Below are positions 31,268 to 40,459 of a DNA stretch of 64,000 bases, in pieces (position 1 is the stretch's first letter; each line of letters starts with the position of its first letter). Under the pieces are notes generated by a model. The model saw nothing but the letters and a program-made list of their open reading frames with translations, was not told where the DNA came from and did not search any database. The position numbers and the translations under genes are program-made. Source of the stretch: Gp13-AA77 sp035578005 (GTDB lineage Bacteria; Acidobacteriota; Terriglobia; UBA7540); the NCBI GenBank assembly GCA_035578005.1, contig DATJYK010000046.1:1-64000 (forward strand). Reading direction: 5' to 3'.

Positions 31268-33796
31268 ATGGCGACCTACACCACTGACAAGTCGGAAAGC
31301 GAGACGGAGGCGATCACCCTCCTGGCCAACTACGTGACAGGGCTACTGGGCGACCTCAGGATTGCGATCCGTTCACTCGGTCGGGTCCCGGCACTTTGGA
31401 TCGCGGTGGCTCTTACGCTGGCGCTCGGGATTGGCATGAATGCGGCCATCTTCAGTGTCGTCCGGGGCGTGCTGCTGCGCCCGCTGGTGAATCGCGATGA
31501 AAATCGCCTGATCTACATCCAGCAGAGCGAGCCGGGCTTACAGATCGAAGACACCACCTTCTCGGTTCCGGAGATCAATGACATCGGCGCCCACCTGAAG
31601 ACCATCAGCGCGCTCGGCACCTTCTCCACTGTCGACTTTACGGAGGACGGATTGACCGAAACGCGTGAAATTCACGCGGGCGTAGTTGACGGCGCCTACT
31701 TTGAGGTGATGGGATTGCACCCTGTGCTCGGCCGCCTGCTCAACGCGAACGACGACGGTCCAAGCGCCGCCGGCGCCGTAGTCCTCACCTATCGCTTCTG
31801 GGTAAACTCCTTGCACGCTGATCGAAACGTACTTGGCAAGGTGGTCCGTTTGGGGAGTGTGGGCCAAAGCCGCTCTGCCGTCGTGGTCGGAGTTCTCGAA
31901 CCCTCAATTCCTTACCCTGCCGAAACCGAGATGATCGCTAACATCGTCACCAGCCCGCACCACCTCTCGGCCACCATGGTCCAGGGGCGCGAGCATCGCA
32001 TGACCGAAGTGTTCGGACGGCTCGCGCCCGGGGCCAGTCTCAAGTCCGCGCGCGCCGAGCTTGGTACGGTATATGCTGCCATGTTGTCGGCGCACCCCGA
32101 CGTCTACAAACCGCAGTATCACTTTCATATCAGCGCCAGACCGTTGCGCGACGAGATTAATGCCAACGCCTGGACCATTCTCTGGCTGCTGTTTGGCGCA
32201 TCCGGGCTGCTGTTCCTGATTGCCTGCTCGAACGTCGCGAACCTCATCCTTGCTCGAACGGTCCGGCGTGAATCGGAGTTAGCCACCCGCGTTGCGCTGG
32301 GAGCAACCCCGGCCACCATCCGGCGGTCGTTGCTGGCAGAAGGGCTGGTCCTCTGCGGCAGTGGCGCCCTGGCCGGTGTGCTGGTGGCCATACCGATGGT
32401 GATGGTGCTGGCGCGGTACGCGTTGCGCTTCTCAGTGAGGGCGGCCGATCTTAGGCCGGATTTCACCGTATTGTGGATGGGACTGGGTCTGGCACTCGCG
32501 GCCGCAGTCTTTCTCGCATTTGTTCCCCGCATTCCGTCGGCCGACACTGCGCAGGGCCTCGGACTCACCAGCGGTGCCAGCCGGGTCACCAAGAGCCGTC
32601 GAGGCATTCGGATCTTTACCGTTATCCAGGTGGCCGCATCGTTCGTCCTGCTCGCTGGCGCGGGCGCGCTGGTGGCGACCTTGCTGACGCTGCAGAAGGC
32701 GCAGCCGGCATTTGAAACCGGACATGTTCTCATTGCGAACATGCCCTTGATTTCCGACGGCCGCACGCCGCAGCAGACGTCCGAATTCTACCAGGAAGTC
32801 CAGCGCCGCGTGAGCGCGTTGCCGGGAGTGGAAAGCGCCGGAACGGGGATGACCGCTCCGTGGCGCGACGGCCTTTTTCTGAGCTTCACCCTGCAATTCG
32901 GGGTCGAGGGCCGGAAGCGCGAGAACGGAGACGACCTGCGGACGCGGTTCCGCTTTGTTTCCCCGAACTATTTCGCCACGCTGGGGATTCCGCTTGTCGA
33001 GGGGCGTGACTTCAACGAGGGTGATCGCATAGGTGCCGAACCCGTGGTGATCGTCAGCAAGAGTATCGCCCAGCAGTTATTTCCCGGGCAAGACGCCCTG
33101 AACCGTCATATCATGTGGACCGATCCGCTGATCAAGTTCATTGGTATGTTTCCCGAGCCTCGCCGCATCGTGGGTGTACTGGCCGACGTCGACGACGCGA
33201 ACATCGTTCCCCAGCCCAATATGACGGTGTATCAGCCGCTCTGGCAGGGCCCCATCTTCCAGGCCCGGTTGTTCGTACGCACGAACGCCGACCCTTACGC
33301 GCTCGTGCCGACCATCACGCGCACCATTAAAGCTGTGGCCGCCACTCAACCCGTGGAGCACGCTAGCACGCTGCAAGACGTCCGCACTGAGCTTCTGGCG
33401 AACAATCGCGTGAATGCCGTCGTGTTCGGGGGATTCGCCGCCCTCGCCTTGGCGATTTCGATAGTCGGAGTTGCCGGTGTGCTGGCTTTTGCGGTGAGCT
33501 GGCGCACCCGCGAGTTTGGAATCCGGCTCGCTCTGGGCGCACAGCCTCGCCAGATCCTGGCCGGCGTGCTCGTCGACGGAGCGACGATGGCTGCGATTGG
33601 CGTTGCGGCAGGCGCCTTGGTGGGTTGGGGCTTGTCGCGCCTGGCCGGCAATTTCATCCCGGCGCTGCGGCTTCCCGGGGCGCTTCCGTTGCTGGCGTCG
33701 GCGGTAGTCATCCTCATGGCGGCGATTTTGGCCTCGCTGGTGCCGGCGGCCCGCGCTGCTCGAGTCGATACCGTCCAGGCGCTTCGCGCTGAGTAA
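31268..33796 (+). CDS. ADOP-family ABC permease (acidobacterial duplicated orphan permease, MacB-like)
   Basis: An 842-residue inner-membrane protein with two FtsX units and MacB-type periplasmic domains. The start ATG at 31268 follows TAGGAGGG. It has an N-terminal cytoplasmic stretch, LGDLRIAIRSLGRVPALWIAVALTLALGIGMNAAIFSVVRGVLL, a periplasmic MacB core, helices around ILWLLFGASGLLFLIACSNVANLIL with RTVRRESELATRVALGAT, a repeat of the pattern, and finally VAGVLAFAVSWRTREFGIRLALGA and LVPAARAARVDTVQALRAE. This duplicated architecture is expanded in Acidobacteriota. No ATPase gene is adjacent, hence 'orphan'; nor is the PadR-type regulator often found beside such genes present. The substrate is unknown; relatives export macrolides or signal envelope stress. 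Confidence 0.92.
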   Translation: MATYTTDKSESETEAITLLANYVTGLLGDLRIAIRSLGRVPALWIAVALTLALGIGMNAAIFSVVRGVLLRPLVNRDENRLIYIQQSEPGLQIEDTTFSVPEINDIGAHLKTISALGTFSTVDFTEDGLTETREIHAGVVDGAYFEVMGLHPVLGRLLNANDDGPSAAGAVVLTYRFWVNSLHADRNVLGKVVRLGSVGQSRSAVVVGVLEPSIPYPAETEMIANIVTSPHHLSATMVQGREHRMTEVFGRLAPGASLKSARAELGTVYAAMLSAHPDVYKPQYHFHISARPLRDEINANAWTILWLLFGASGLLFLIACSNVANLILARTVRRESELATRVALGATPATIRRSLLAEGLVLCGSGALAGVLVAIPMVMVLARYALRFSVRAADLRPDFTVLWMGLGLALAAAVFLAFVPRIPSADTAQGLGLTSGASRVTKSRRGIRIFTVIQVAASFVLLAGAGALVATLLTLQKAQPAFETGHVLIANMPLISDGRTPQQTSEFYQEVQRRVSALPGVESAGTGMTAPWRDGLFLSFTLQFGVEGRKRENGDDLRTRFRFVSPNYFATLGIPLVEGRDFNEGDRIGAEPVVIVSKSIAQQLFPGQDALNRHIMWTDPLIKFIGMFPEPRRIVGVLADVDDANIVPQPNMTVYQPLWQGPIFQARLFVRTNADPYALVPTITRTIKAVAATQPVEHASTLQDVRTELLANNRVNAVVFGGFAALALAISIVGVAGVLAFAVSWRTREFGIRLALGAQPRQILAGVLVDGATMAAIGVAAGALVGWGLSRLAGNFIPALRLPGALPLLASAVVILMAAILASLVPAARAARVDTVQALRAE

Positions 33797-34216
33797 GACA
33801 GCGAAGCGACGTCACTGTCGCTGGCGTGCGCGGCTCGAGGGTGACTACACAGACTTGCAGTGCTTACTGTTCGCGGATGAGGGCTGCCGCATAAACTTCT
33901 GAGCTCTTACCTCGGGCAATGGATCGCGCCTGAACTGACCTCCTCGACCCGTCGGCTGTGGTATCAGTGGTTGTGGGCACACCGCCAGCGAACCGAAAGT
34001 GACACCGCGCTCCGCATCGTTTTTGTTTCACGAAAAACCCTTCTTTCGAAGTCGCGCCAAAAACGATCACACCCCTTGTAACCGATGGATGTTTTCGATA
34101 TAGTTCGCGGCGGGTCGAAAACGCCCGGGGGTGAATGGCAGCAGGTTCGGAGCCGGACCGCCCCGTACTGCCCGGTTCTTGCACCGCTGTTCCAACCCCT
34201 CATTCTGGGGGTGATC
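33797..34216. other. Gene-free stretch upstream of the lipoprotein gene
   Basis: This 420-bp region follows the permease. Open frames exist on both strands but lack ribosome-binding sites and recognisable sequence. No repeat, hairpin or promoter stands out. A GATATAG near 34094 is the only -10-like word close to the next gene. Confidence 0.45.
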
Positions 34217-35209
34217 ATGAAAAGTCGTCTTACCGCGGCGCCTCGACAGATGGCGCGGGCCGGCGCAGCGCCGAGAAATATCCCGGTCCATCCGAATAAC
34301 ATCTCTTCTCGACACAGGCACTCCAACCTCTGCTGCCTCATCTTGTTTGGCCTCGCACTCGCTCTGATGGCGGGTTGCTCTTCCTCAGGGCCGAAACTCA
34401 CCGGCCCGGGCATAACGTACCAGAACGCCAAGGATTACTTTTCGCGGGGCCACAGCGCCAACTATGACCACGCTCTCGACGCCCTTGCCACGCTGAGCGA
34501 TGCTGATCCACCGAACGACTACACGGACCGCGCCCGCGTGCTGCGCGCCATCATCCTGAGCGGCCAGTTCGAGGGCTACAAGAGCCTTGCCGAAGCCTAC
34601 AAGAAGGGCTCCGACAAGACCACGGAGTCTGGTCTCAAGTCCGAATACGACGAACTGTACCGCGATACCTTGCGGCGGGCCGGCGAGATTTCGCTCACCT
34701 TTGCAGAGGCCGCGATGCAGTTGACCAAGGGAGGCCAGATCCCCAAGAGTCTCGCGCTCGATGCCCCTTATCCCGTCACGTTGGCATCCGTTTCGAGTGC
34801 GACCCTGGACAAGGTCGAAAGCGGAGAAAAAATCGGAGAGGATGAGCAATCGGACGCCGCGCTCGGCGCTCCGGGTATGGGCATTGCCAAGATGTTATCC
34901 GAGGTCGTCGGCGGGGACGCCGAAGCCGTGAAATCGAAAATGAACGCCGGTGCCGTTCCGCTCGACAGCGCCAAGTTTGGCCTCTTTTTGGCCAACGAGC
35001 TGGCAAGCAGCGCTTCCCTGTTTGACAAGAAGCACATCTACGATCCCGAGAAATACAAGCAGTTGGCAAACATCGCGCAGAACGCGGGACAGGCCGTGGC
35101 CGCCACCCTTGAAGTAAGCCCGGACCCCGACACTGAGAAGCATCTCAAGGAGCTGGAGGACCAGCTCAAGGCCGGCTTGAAGGCCTCGCAGGCGGCTGTG
35201 AATGATTGA
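34217..35209 (+). CDS. Hypothetical lipoprotein
   Basis: A 330-residue protein with a long N-terminus (about 38 residues) before a lipoprotein signal (ILFGLALALMAGCSSSG; lipobox Cys near residue 55). The mature part is helical with TPR-like spacing (ALDALATLSD, YTDRARVLRAIILSGQFEGYKSLAEAYKKG). Its C-terminus ends in LKELEDQLKAGLKASQAAVND, likely coiled-coil. I do not recognise a family. GGGGGTGA precedes the ATG at 34217; a later start closer to the signal is possible. It lies 19 bp upstream of the copper-protein gene on the same strand, so the two probably form an operon and may act together in the envelope. Confidence 0.75.
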   Translation: MKSRLTAAPRQMARAGAAPRNIPVHPNNISSRHRHSNLCCLILFGLALALMAGCSSSGPKLTGPGITYQNAKDYFSRGHSANYDHALDALATLSDADPPNDYTDRARVLRAIILSGQFEGYKSLAEAYKKGSDKTTESGLKSEYDELYRDTLRRAGEISLTFAEAAMQLTKGGQIPKSLALDAPYPVTLASVSSATLDKVESGEKIGEDEQSDAALGAPGMGIAKMLSEVVGGDAEAVKSKMNAGAVPLDSAKFGLFLANELASSASLFDKKHIYDPEKYKQLANIAQNAGQAVAATLEVSPDPDTEKHLKELEDQLKAGLKASQAAVND

Positions 35210-35228
35210 GTCTGGATGAGGTTCTATC

Positions 35229-36251
35229 CTGAAGCCGCTGACCACAAGACGAGGTTGGCTTGCCGGAGCAATGCTTGCGACGTGTGTCGCGGCCGCCTCC
35301 GCCCCTCAGCAAGGTGAGACGGGGAAAATGCCCGGTATGCCGCACATGGCCATGAAAAAGGCCGCCGGCATAACGGTGACCGTGACAAACGACTCAACCC
35401 GGCATGAGATCACCCTCCGCCTTGGACCCTGGAACCTGCCGGGCCGCTCGGGAATGAACGTGGCCCAGGCGCCTGACCTTCACTGGACCGTCCCTTTTGA
35501 CGGCTGGTTCACGACGTATCATCCCCGGCTCGTGGACGCATCCGGTAACCCCCTGCCCGGCCGCCTGCTCCATCATGTGGCGGTTTACGATACCGATCAC
35601 GCCAATTTTCTTTGTCGGGGCGAGCCTGAGCACATCTTCGGCGCGGGTGGCGAGTTGGCAGACTGGCCGGCAATTCCTGGCCTTGGGTATCGCGTGCGCC
35701 AAGGCGAGAAAATTCTGATCTCGACCATGTTCCACAATGACACTGCCATCTGCTACCCGCAGACCTATCTCGAGATCGAGATCGAATACCAGCCGCTCAC
35801 CACCGTGGGTCCCGAGCTGCTGGGCGTGCGCCCGGTGTGGTTTGACGTGAAGGAATGCGGCAACTCCAGCTACGACTTGAAGCCGGGGCGCAACGTCACC
35901 AGCGGCGAGTTTACGCTTGACTCGAGCGGACGGCTGATGGGCCTGGGAGGGCACCTGCATGACTACGGCGAGGAGTTGACGCTCGAAGACGACACCACCC
36001 ACCGGCAGATCGCCCATCTTGAGGCCAAGCTTGACGCCGAAGGCCACCTGATTTCAATCCCGGTCGTGCAATTTACGCAGGAACGTGGCCTACCGTTGGC
36101 GAAGGGCGACGTAATGAAAGTTACGGCCGTTTATGACAATCCCACCCGCAAGTACCTGCCCGATAGCGCCATGGGAATTATGGTCGGCTACTTCCTGCCC
36201 TTCGGCGAGGGCGACTACGGCACTCCCAGCCGGCCCAAGATGCGACCGTAG
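35229..36251 (+). CDS. Secreted copper monooxygenase-like protein (PHM/DBM fold), probable CTG start
   Basis: A 340-residue protein if read from CTG 35229. Counting from the first ATG (35271), the six copper ligands of the peptidylglycine/dopamine monooxygenase fold appear in order: H101-H102 (LLHHVAVY), H155 (TMFHND), H228 and H230 (GGHLHDYGEEL), and M301 or M304 (DSAMGIMVGYF). A Met/His-rich segment (GKMPGMPHMAMKK) follows the signal. The ATG start cuts the signal peptide; CTG 35229 gives the complete one (MKPLTTRRGWLAG then a hydrophobic run to AAASA). The CTG is preceded by GGATGAGG at 7 nt and an in-frame stop lies just upstream. The family assignment rests on ligand order, not on a search. 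Likely an ascorbate-type oxidase or copper-binding protein; the substrate is unknown. Confidence 0.7.
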   Translation: MKPLTTRRGWLAGAMLATCVAAASAPQQGETGKMPGMPHMAMKKAAGITVTVTNDSTRHEITLRLGPWNLPGRSGMNVAQAPDLHWTVPFDGWFTTYHPRLVDASGNPLPGRLLHHVAVYDTDHANFLCRGEPEHIFGAGGELADWPAIPGLGYRVRQGEKILISTMFHNDTAICYPQTYLEIEIEYQPLTTVGPELLGVRPVWFDVKECGNSSYDLKPGRNVTSGEFTLDSSGRLMGLGGHLHDYGEELTLEDDTTHRQIAHLEAKLDAEGHLISIPVVQFTQERGLPLAKGDVMKVTAVYDNPTRKYLPDSAMGIMVGYFLPFGEGDYGTPSRPKMRP

Positions 36252-37004
36252 AGACGATTTCCCCAAAGCCACGCCAAAGCCAGGAAGTCTTGTGTAATCA
36301 ACGCACCCATACCATGGAGAAGTTACACAAGGCCACACAAACCGCAGACGGCTTAAACCGTAAGCCACTGCCAGGGAACGCCGAAAGAAGCGTATACTCC
36401 GCGCCTTTTGAGCGTCGCCGCTGATTCTCCCACGCGGGCGAGTTGCCGCCTACTATCCCAAAAGAGACAAGCCGAGCGGATTGGATATTCTAGCCCACTG
36501 ACTAACAAAAGCTCCGATAGGTCCAAATGACAGACGCCGGGTGACTTATAGTGGCCAGGCTGATCTTAGCGGAAAGGCATTTGACGTGCTCTGCCACTCG
36601 ACGGATCTGAAGGACCAAAACGGACCTGCAGGACCAAATACGTCCAGCGGCTCAAACACAGCCGTAATCAACAGTTGGGATTACAGTCATGCGGCGAACG
36701 AAGGCTCAGATTCACTTCACGCATAGAAAGACTTCAGTAAAGTTTAAGAACTTCTTAATTACTGCACGATGAATCTTGAATCACCTTAGAAGCATCTAAG
36801 GTTGCAACGGCGCAGTCTTCCTTAGGAACACAAGGATACGAGGGTGTCGAAAGGCCTTTTGAAGTTGTTTTATGAGCCGTCTGCCCGGCTATTGACAGTG
36901 TGACACACCCGAGCATCGTGATGAATTTCGTGGCCACAAGGGGTGCGCTGGCCAGTGTAACACCGGAGATTTGGAGTTTTACTCCAAAAAAGGGGAGAAA
37001 AGAA
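36252..37004 (+). promoter_or_regulatory. Long leader region with hairpins before the PEP-CTERM gene
   Basis: A 753-bp region without a credible gene. Two clean hairpins occur. CCTTAGA-AGCA-TCTAAGG lies at 36784-36801. TTTGGAGT-TTT-ACTCCAAA lies at 36970-36988, the latter just before the AGGGGAG ribosome-binding site of the PEP-CTERM gene, so it may affect its translation. A TTGACA (36892-36897) has no good -10 partner. A 61-codon GTG frame at 36541-36726 has no ribosome-binding site and is not called. Confidence 0.45.
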
Positions 37005-37637
37005 ATGAAGGTTTTCAAATTTCTTCTGTTGGCGAGCGCCGTTGGTCTATTCGCGGGTTCAGCCCGAGCCGACACCATTGCGTACGACGTTGTGGTGAAT
37101 GGAGCTAACGAGCTGATCGTTTTGAACCCGGCGGCTTACGAGTCAGAAAACGTCCTGGACCCACAGCTTGTGGTACGCCGCCTTAAAACGGGAAGTGTAT
37201 GGTTCACCGGGTTCACCTTCAGCTTCAGTGATGATACTGGAACCGGATTCTTTGATTTTTACAACGATAACCCGGCTTCCCTCACGGACCTCAGCATTAC
37301 CGTCACGCCCGGCGGGCCGGCCAGTGACCTTGATTCAATCTTTGCGTGCGGCATTGAGTCCCAGCTTGATGTGCTGCCCTTTTCGAACTGCATGATCAAC
37401 GAATTCGGCACAGACCAGACTTCCAGTGTCCTAACTTTCTTTGGCGAACCTGGCTTGCCCCCTTTTAGCCACTTCGCGTTTGAATTGATTGGCTTCCCTG
37501 CGGGCGGAACTGTGACCGTCTCAGCGACCCCTCAGGCCGCGGCGGAACCAGGGAGCCTGACTCTGATCCTAACGGGCGGCATCCTCTTGAGTGCAGCGGG
37601 CTGGCTAAGGCGCCGCCGGAACCCTGCACGCCATTGA
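37005..37637 (+). CDS. PEP-CTERM sorting-domain protein
   Basis: A 210-residue secreted protein. Residues 1-23 are a signal peptide (MKVFKFLLLASAVGLFAGSARA). The C-terminus has the tripartite PEP-CTERM tail: AAEPGSLTLIL (an EPGSL variant of the PEP motif), a hydrophobic helix and the basic cluster LRRRRN. Such tails are processed by exosortase and are common in EPS-producing, biofilm-forming bacteria. The middle is beta-rich with a Phe/Asp-rich segment (FTFSFSDDTGTGFFDFYNDN) and two cysteines near residues 114 and 128. No exosortase gene is in the window. AGGGGAG lies 8 nt upstream of the start. The function of the mature domain is unknown. Confidence 0.85.
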   Translation: MKVFKFLLLASAVGLFAGSARADTIAYDVVVNGANELIVLNPAAYESENVLDPQLVVRRLKTGSVWFTGFTFSFSDDTGTGFFDFYNDNPASLTDLSITVTPGGPASDLDSIFACGIESQLDVLPFSNCMINEFGTDQTSSVLTFFGEPGLPPFSHFAFELIGFPAGGTVTVSATPQAAAEPGSLTLILTGGILLSAAGWLRRRRNPARH

Positions 37638-37678
37638 AACGCAGAGTTAGAGGAAGCCTGTCGCGCCGTCTCCCACCA

Positions 37679-40282
37679 TCAGGATGCACCGGGCGCGTTT
37701 GGCCCGTATCTCTCGATGAGCTTGGCGAACTCGGGGAGGCCCTGGAGGCTTCTGAGTTCGGGGTCATTGGCAGCTTGTCGCGTGGAATAACCCTTGGAAA
37801 GCGCCAGTTTCAGGCTCGCGAGCGCCGCCTCCTGCTTTCCGGCGAGAGCATTGACGGTCGCACTTGTATACATGAGCTCGACATCAGAAGGATTGATTGC
37901 CCGGGCGCGGCGCACCAGGGTAAGAGCCTGGCCGATGTCACTCGTCTTCGCATAGTAAAGGGCCAGGCTACCCATGGCGCTCGCGTCACGAGGGTTAACC
38001 CGCAGTTGGCGGTTCGTCAGCTCGATGGCACGCTCGTAGGTGGCGGTGGCTTTGTCCTTTTGGCCTGACCATCGGTAAGCGTCGGCGAGATTCCCTTCAA
38101 CCACGGTCGCGGTGGGATTCATCTCAACGGCCTTTTCAAACATCCTCACGGCGTCGTCGTACTGTTTCAGATAGAAATACGCCAAGCCCAGGTTTGAGTA
38201 AGTATCCCAGTCGGGATGGAGTTGCAAAGCCTTTTGGAATTCGGGGATGCACGCGCTCCACTGGTCGCTTTGGAAGTACGCCGCGCCCATTCCGCCATGG
38301 CCGGCGGCGTTGCCGGGGTCGAGCTCCATCACTCGGCGATACGCTCCGAGGGCTTTCAGGTTCTCGCCGATTTCCAAGTACGCGTCTCCCAACATCTGGT
38401 AGTTGTCGGGATAGTACGGGCTCAACTCGATTGCCTTCTGGTAGGCGGTGAGGGCCTCATCCGTGCGGCCCGAGGCGAGTAAAGCGCTGCCCAGGCGGCG
38501 GTAACCCTCTTCGGATTTAGGCTGAAGTTCGATCGCTCGCTTGAGCTCAGCCACGGCCTGCTCAACGTCACCTGTCGCGGCATACACGCTTCCCAAAGCC
38601 AGACGCGCGTCTGGCAGGCGCGGATTTAAGGCAATGGCTTGCTGGGCGGAGTGCAGCGCTTTCTCCACCCAGAAGGTCTCGCTCTTCTGTCCGTACATCT
38701 CAAGGCATGCATCCGCCAGCCCGGAGTAGGCCGAAGCGAATTGAGGATTTCGTCTCAGGGCCTCCTCGTAGAGATCAATCGCAGCTTGAATATCTTTGGC
38801 ATCTTTGAAACCCCTCATGGTATCGCGGCCGCGCAGGTAGAGATCATAGGCATCGCCGCTCCCGTTCGGCGACGGTTGTTGCCCGGCCACTTGTGCGCTG
38901 GTCGCCTTAGTTCCCAAGGCCGACAACACACTGGAGAAGGCTTGCTCCTGGATGGAGAGTAAGTCACCGCGCGTGCCGGTGTAGGTGTGTGTCCACAATT
39001 GTCTGCGGTCGGCCAAGTCTCGCAGTGTCACCCCAATTCGGAGCTGATCCCCTTTCTCCTGCACCTCTCCGGTCATCAGCAGATTCATACCCAGTTCTCT
39101 CGCGACCTCGTCGCGCGACTTGCCGGAAGCCACTCTCTCAAGGCTGGCGCGCGGAATCACGCTGATGGACGTCTCCTGGCTGAACCTTGTAGAAAGTGCG
39201 TCTGTGAGACCCTGCGCGATGTAGCCTAAGGATGCCGCATCGCCCGTGACACGAAACGGGACGACGCCCAGCACCTTTTGTTCAGAGAGCGAAGGCACTC
39301 CTCTCAGGTCTGCCGCCGAAGTTTTCAGGAAGAGTTGACGGCGCGCCGCCGGGATTCCCAAAGCGATCAAGACTGCGATTGACACAATGCCTGCGGCTGG
39401 GGCCCACAGGCCTCGATGAAGTCCTTGCCTACGAGGGCGCGCGCCCTGCGCCGATAACCCAGGGATTCGGAGGTCATGGCACACATCTGCGGCACGCTGG
39501 TACCGCCGAGCGGGGTCCTTTTCAAGACAGCGTTCTACCACCGGCCGCACCACCGGCGGCACCTGAGCCGGAATCAGCACGCGCGAGTCAACCATGATGC
39601 CCATGCTGATTTCAAAGGCGGTGTCGCCCTTGAACGGCAAGTCTCCCGTCGCCATCTCGTAAAGCACTACGCCCAAACTCCAAAGGTCCGTGCGCACACT
39701 GGCAGCCTTTCCACGCAACTGCTCGGGCGCGAGATAGGGCAGTGTGCCGGCGATAGGGCCGATTTCTCCAAGCGACTCATGGGAAACTGTCAATTTGGAA
39801 AGATCGTCTTGCGGGAGGCGTTGCGCCAGGCCAAAATCCAACACTTTGACCTGGCCCTGCGCAGTCACCACGATATTGGCGCTCTTCACGTCACCGTGGA
39901 CGATGCCGCGCTCGTGGGCGTGTTGCAGGGCTTCGGCCACTTGCGCGCCTAAGCTGGCAATGGACTCGGCGGGCAGCCCGTCCGGCGCGACCGCGACATG
40001 GAGCGGCTTGCCGTCCACGTATTCCATCGAGATGTAGCCCTGGCCATCTTCCTCTCCGACTTCGTACACCGTGCAAATGTTGGGATGATTGAGCGAGCAG
40101 GTGATGCGAGCCTCGGCGAGCAGTTGACTCCATGCGTTCGGGTTCTCATGGAGCTGCTCGTGAAGCAGCTTGAGCGCGACCGCCCGGCCAAGCCGAAGGT
40201 CGTGCGCGCGGTAAACCACACCCGTTGCGCCTTCGCCCAGGCGGCACTCGATTCGATATCGATCGAGCGTCTTGCCGATCAT
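37679..40282 (-). CDS. Transmembrane Ser/Thr protein kinase with TPR repeats
   Basis: An 867-residue PknB-type kinase. The Gly-rich loop is LGEGATGVVY (15-24), the ATP Lys is K38 (AVALK), the catalytic loop is HGDVKSAN with D131, DFG is at 149-151 and APE at 186-188. The usual HRD Arg is Gly, so this is a non-RD kinase. A transmembrane helix (about 292-312, AAGIVSIAVLIALGI) follows. Next is a domain of the FlgO/TolB-like type (GVVPFRVTGDAASLGYIAQGLTDALSTRF), then about nine TPRs (DARLALGSVYAATGDVEQAV and similar) to the C-terminus. This architecture, with extracytoplasmic TolB-N-like and TPR parts, is common in Acidobacteriota and is thought to couple binding of an envelope ligand to phosphorylation. 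Confidence 0.92.
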   Translation of the reverse strand: MIGKTLDRYRIECRLGEGATGVVYRAHDLRLGRAVALKLLHEQLHENPNAWSQLLAEARITCSLNHPNICTVYEVGEEDGQGYISMEYVDGKPLHVAVAPDGLPAESIASLGAQVAEALQHAHERGIVHGDVKSANIVVTAQGQVKVLDFGLAQRLPQDDLSKLTVSHESLGEIGPIAGTLPYLAPEQLRGKAASVRTDLWSLGVVLYEMATGDLPFKGDTAFEISMGIMVDSRVLIPAQVPPVVRPVVERCLEKDPARRYQRAADVCHDLRIPGLSAQGARPRRQGLHRGLWAPAAGIVSIAVLIALGIPAARRQLFLKTSAADLRGVPSLSEQKVLGVVPFRVTGDAASLGYIAQGLTDALSTRFSQETSISVIPRASLERVASGKSRDEVARELGMNLLMTGEVQEKGDQLRIGVTLRDLADRRQLWTHTYTGTRGDLLSIQEQAFSSVLSALGTKATSAQVAGQQPSPNGSGDAYDLYLRGRDTMRGFKDAKDIQAAIDLYEEALRRNPQFASAYSGLADACLEMYGQKSETFWVEKALHSAQQAIALNPRLPDARLALGSVYAATGDVEQAVAELKRAIELQPKSEEGYRRLGSALLASGRTDEALTAYQKAIELSPYYPDNYQMLGDAYLEIGENLKALGAYRRVMELDPGNAAGHGGMGAAYFQSDQWSACIPEFQKALQLHPDWDTYSNLGLAYFYLKQYDDAVRMFEKAVEMNPTATVVEGNLADAYRWSGQKDKATATYERAIELTNRQLRVNPRDASAMGSLALYYAKTSDIGQALTLVRRARAINPSDVELMYTSATVNALAGKQEAALASLKLALSKGYSTRQAANDPELRSLQGLPEFAKLIERYGPNAPGAS

Positions 40283-40459
40283 AACCAGACCGTTTATGAC
40301 CGAATAGAATATCGCAAATATTCCGTTCGTGGGCGTCCGGTGCGAGGAAAGACAAGCCGCAGATCAGGTCCCAGAGGCGGCTCAACGCAGGACGCAGAAC
40401 AAGCGGGGTACTCTCTTGATGTCGACGCGTTCGCTGGCGCGGCGCGTTTGCCCACAGAT

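Noticed and set aside
36541..36726. 61-codon GTG frame in the PEP-CTERM leader region
   Set aside because: No ribosome-binding site and a low-complexity composition; could not be supported.
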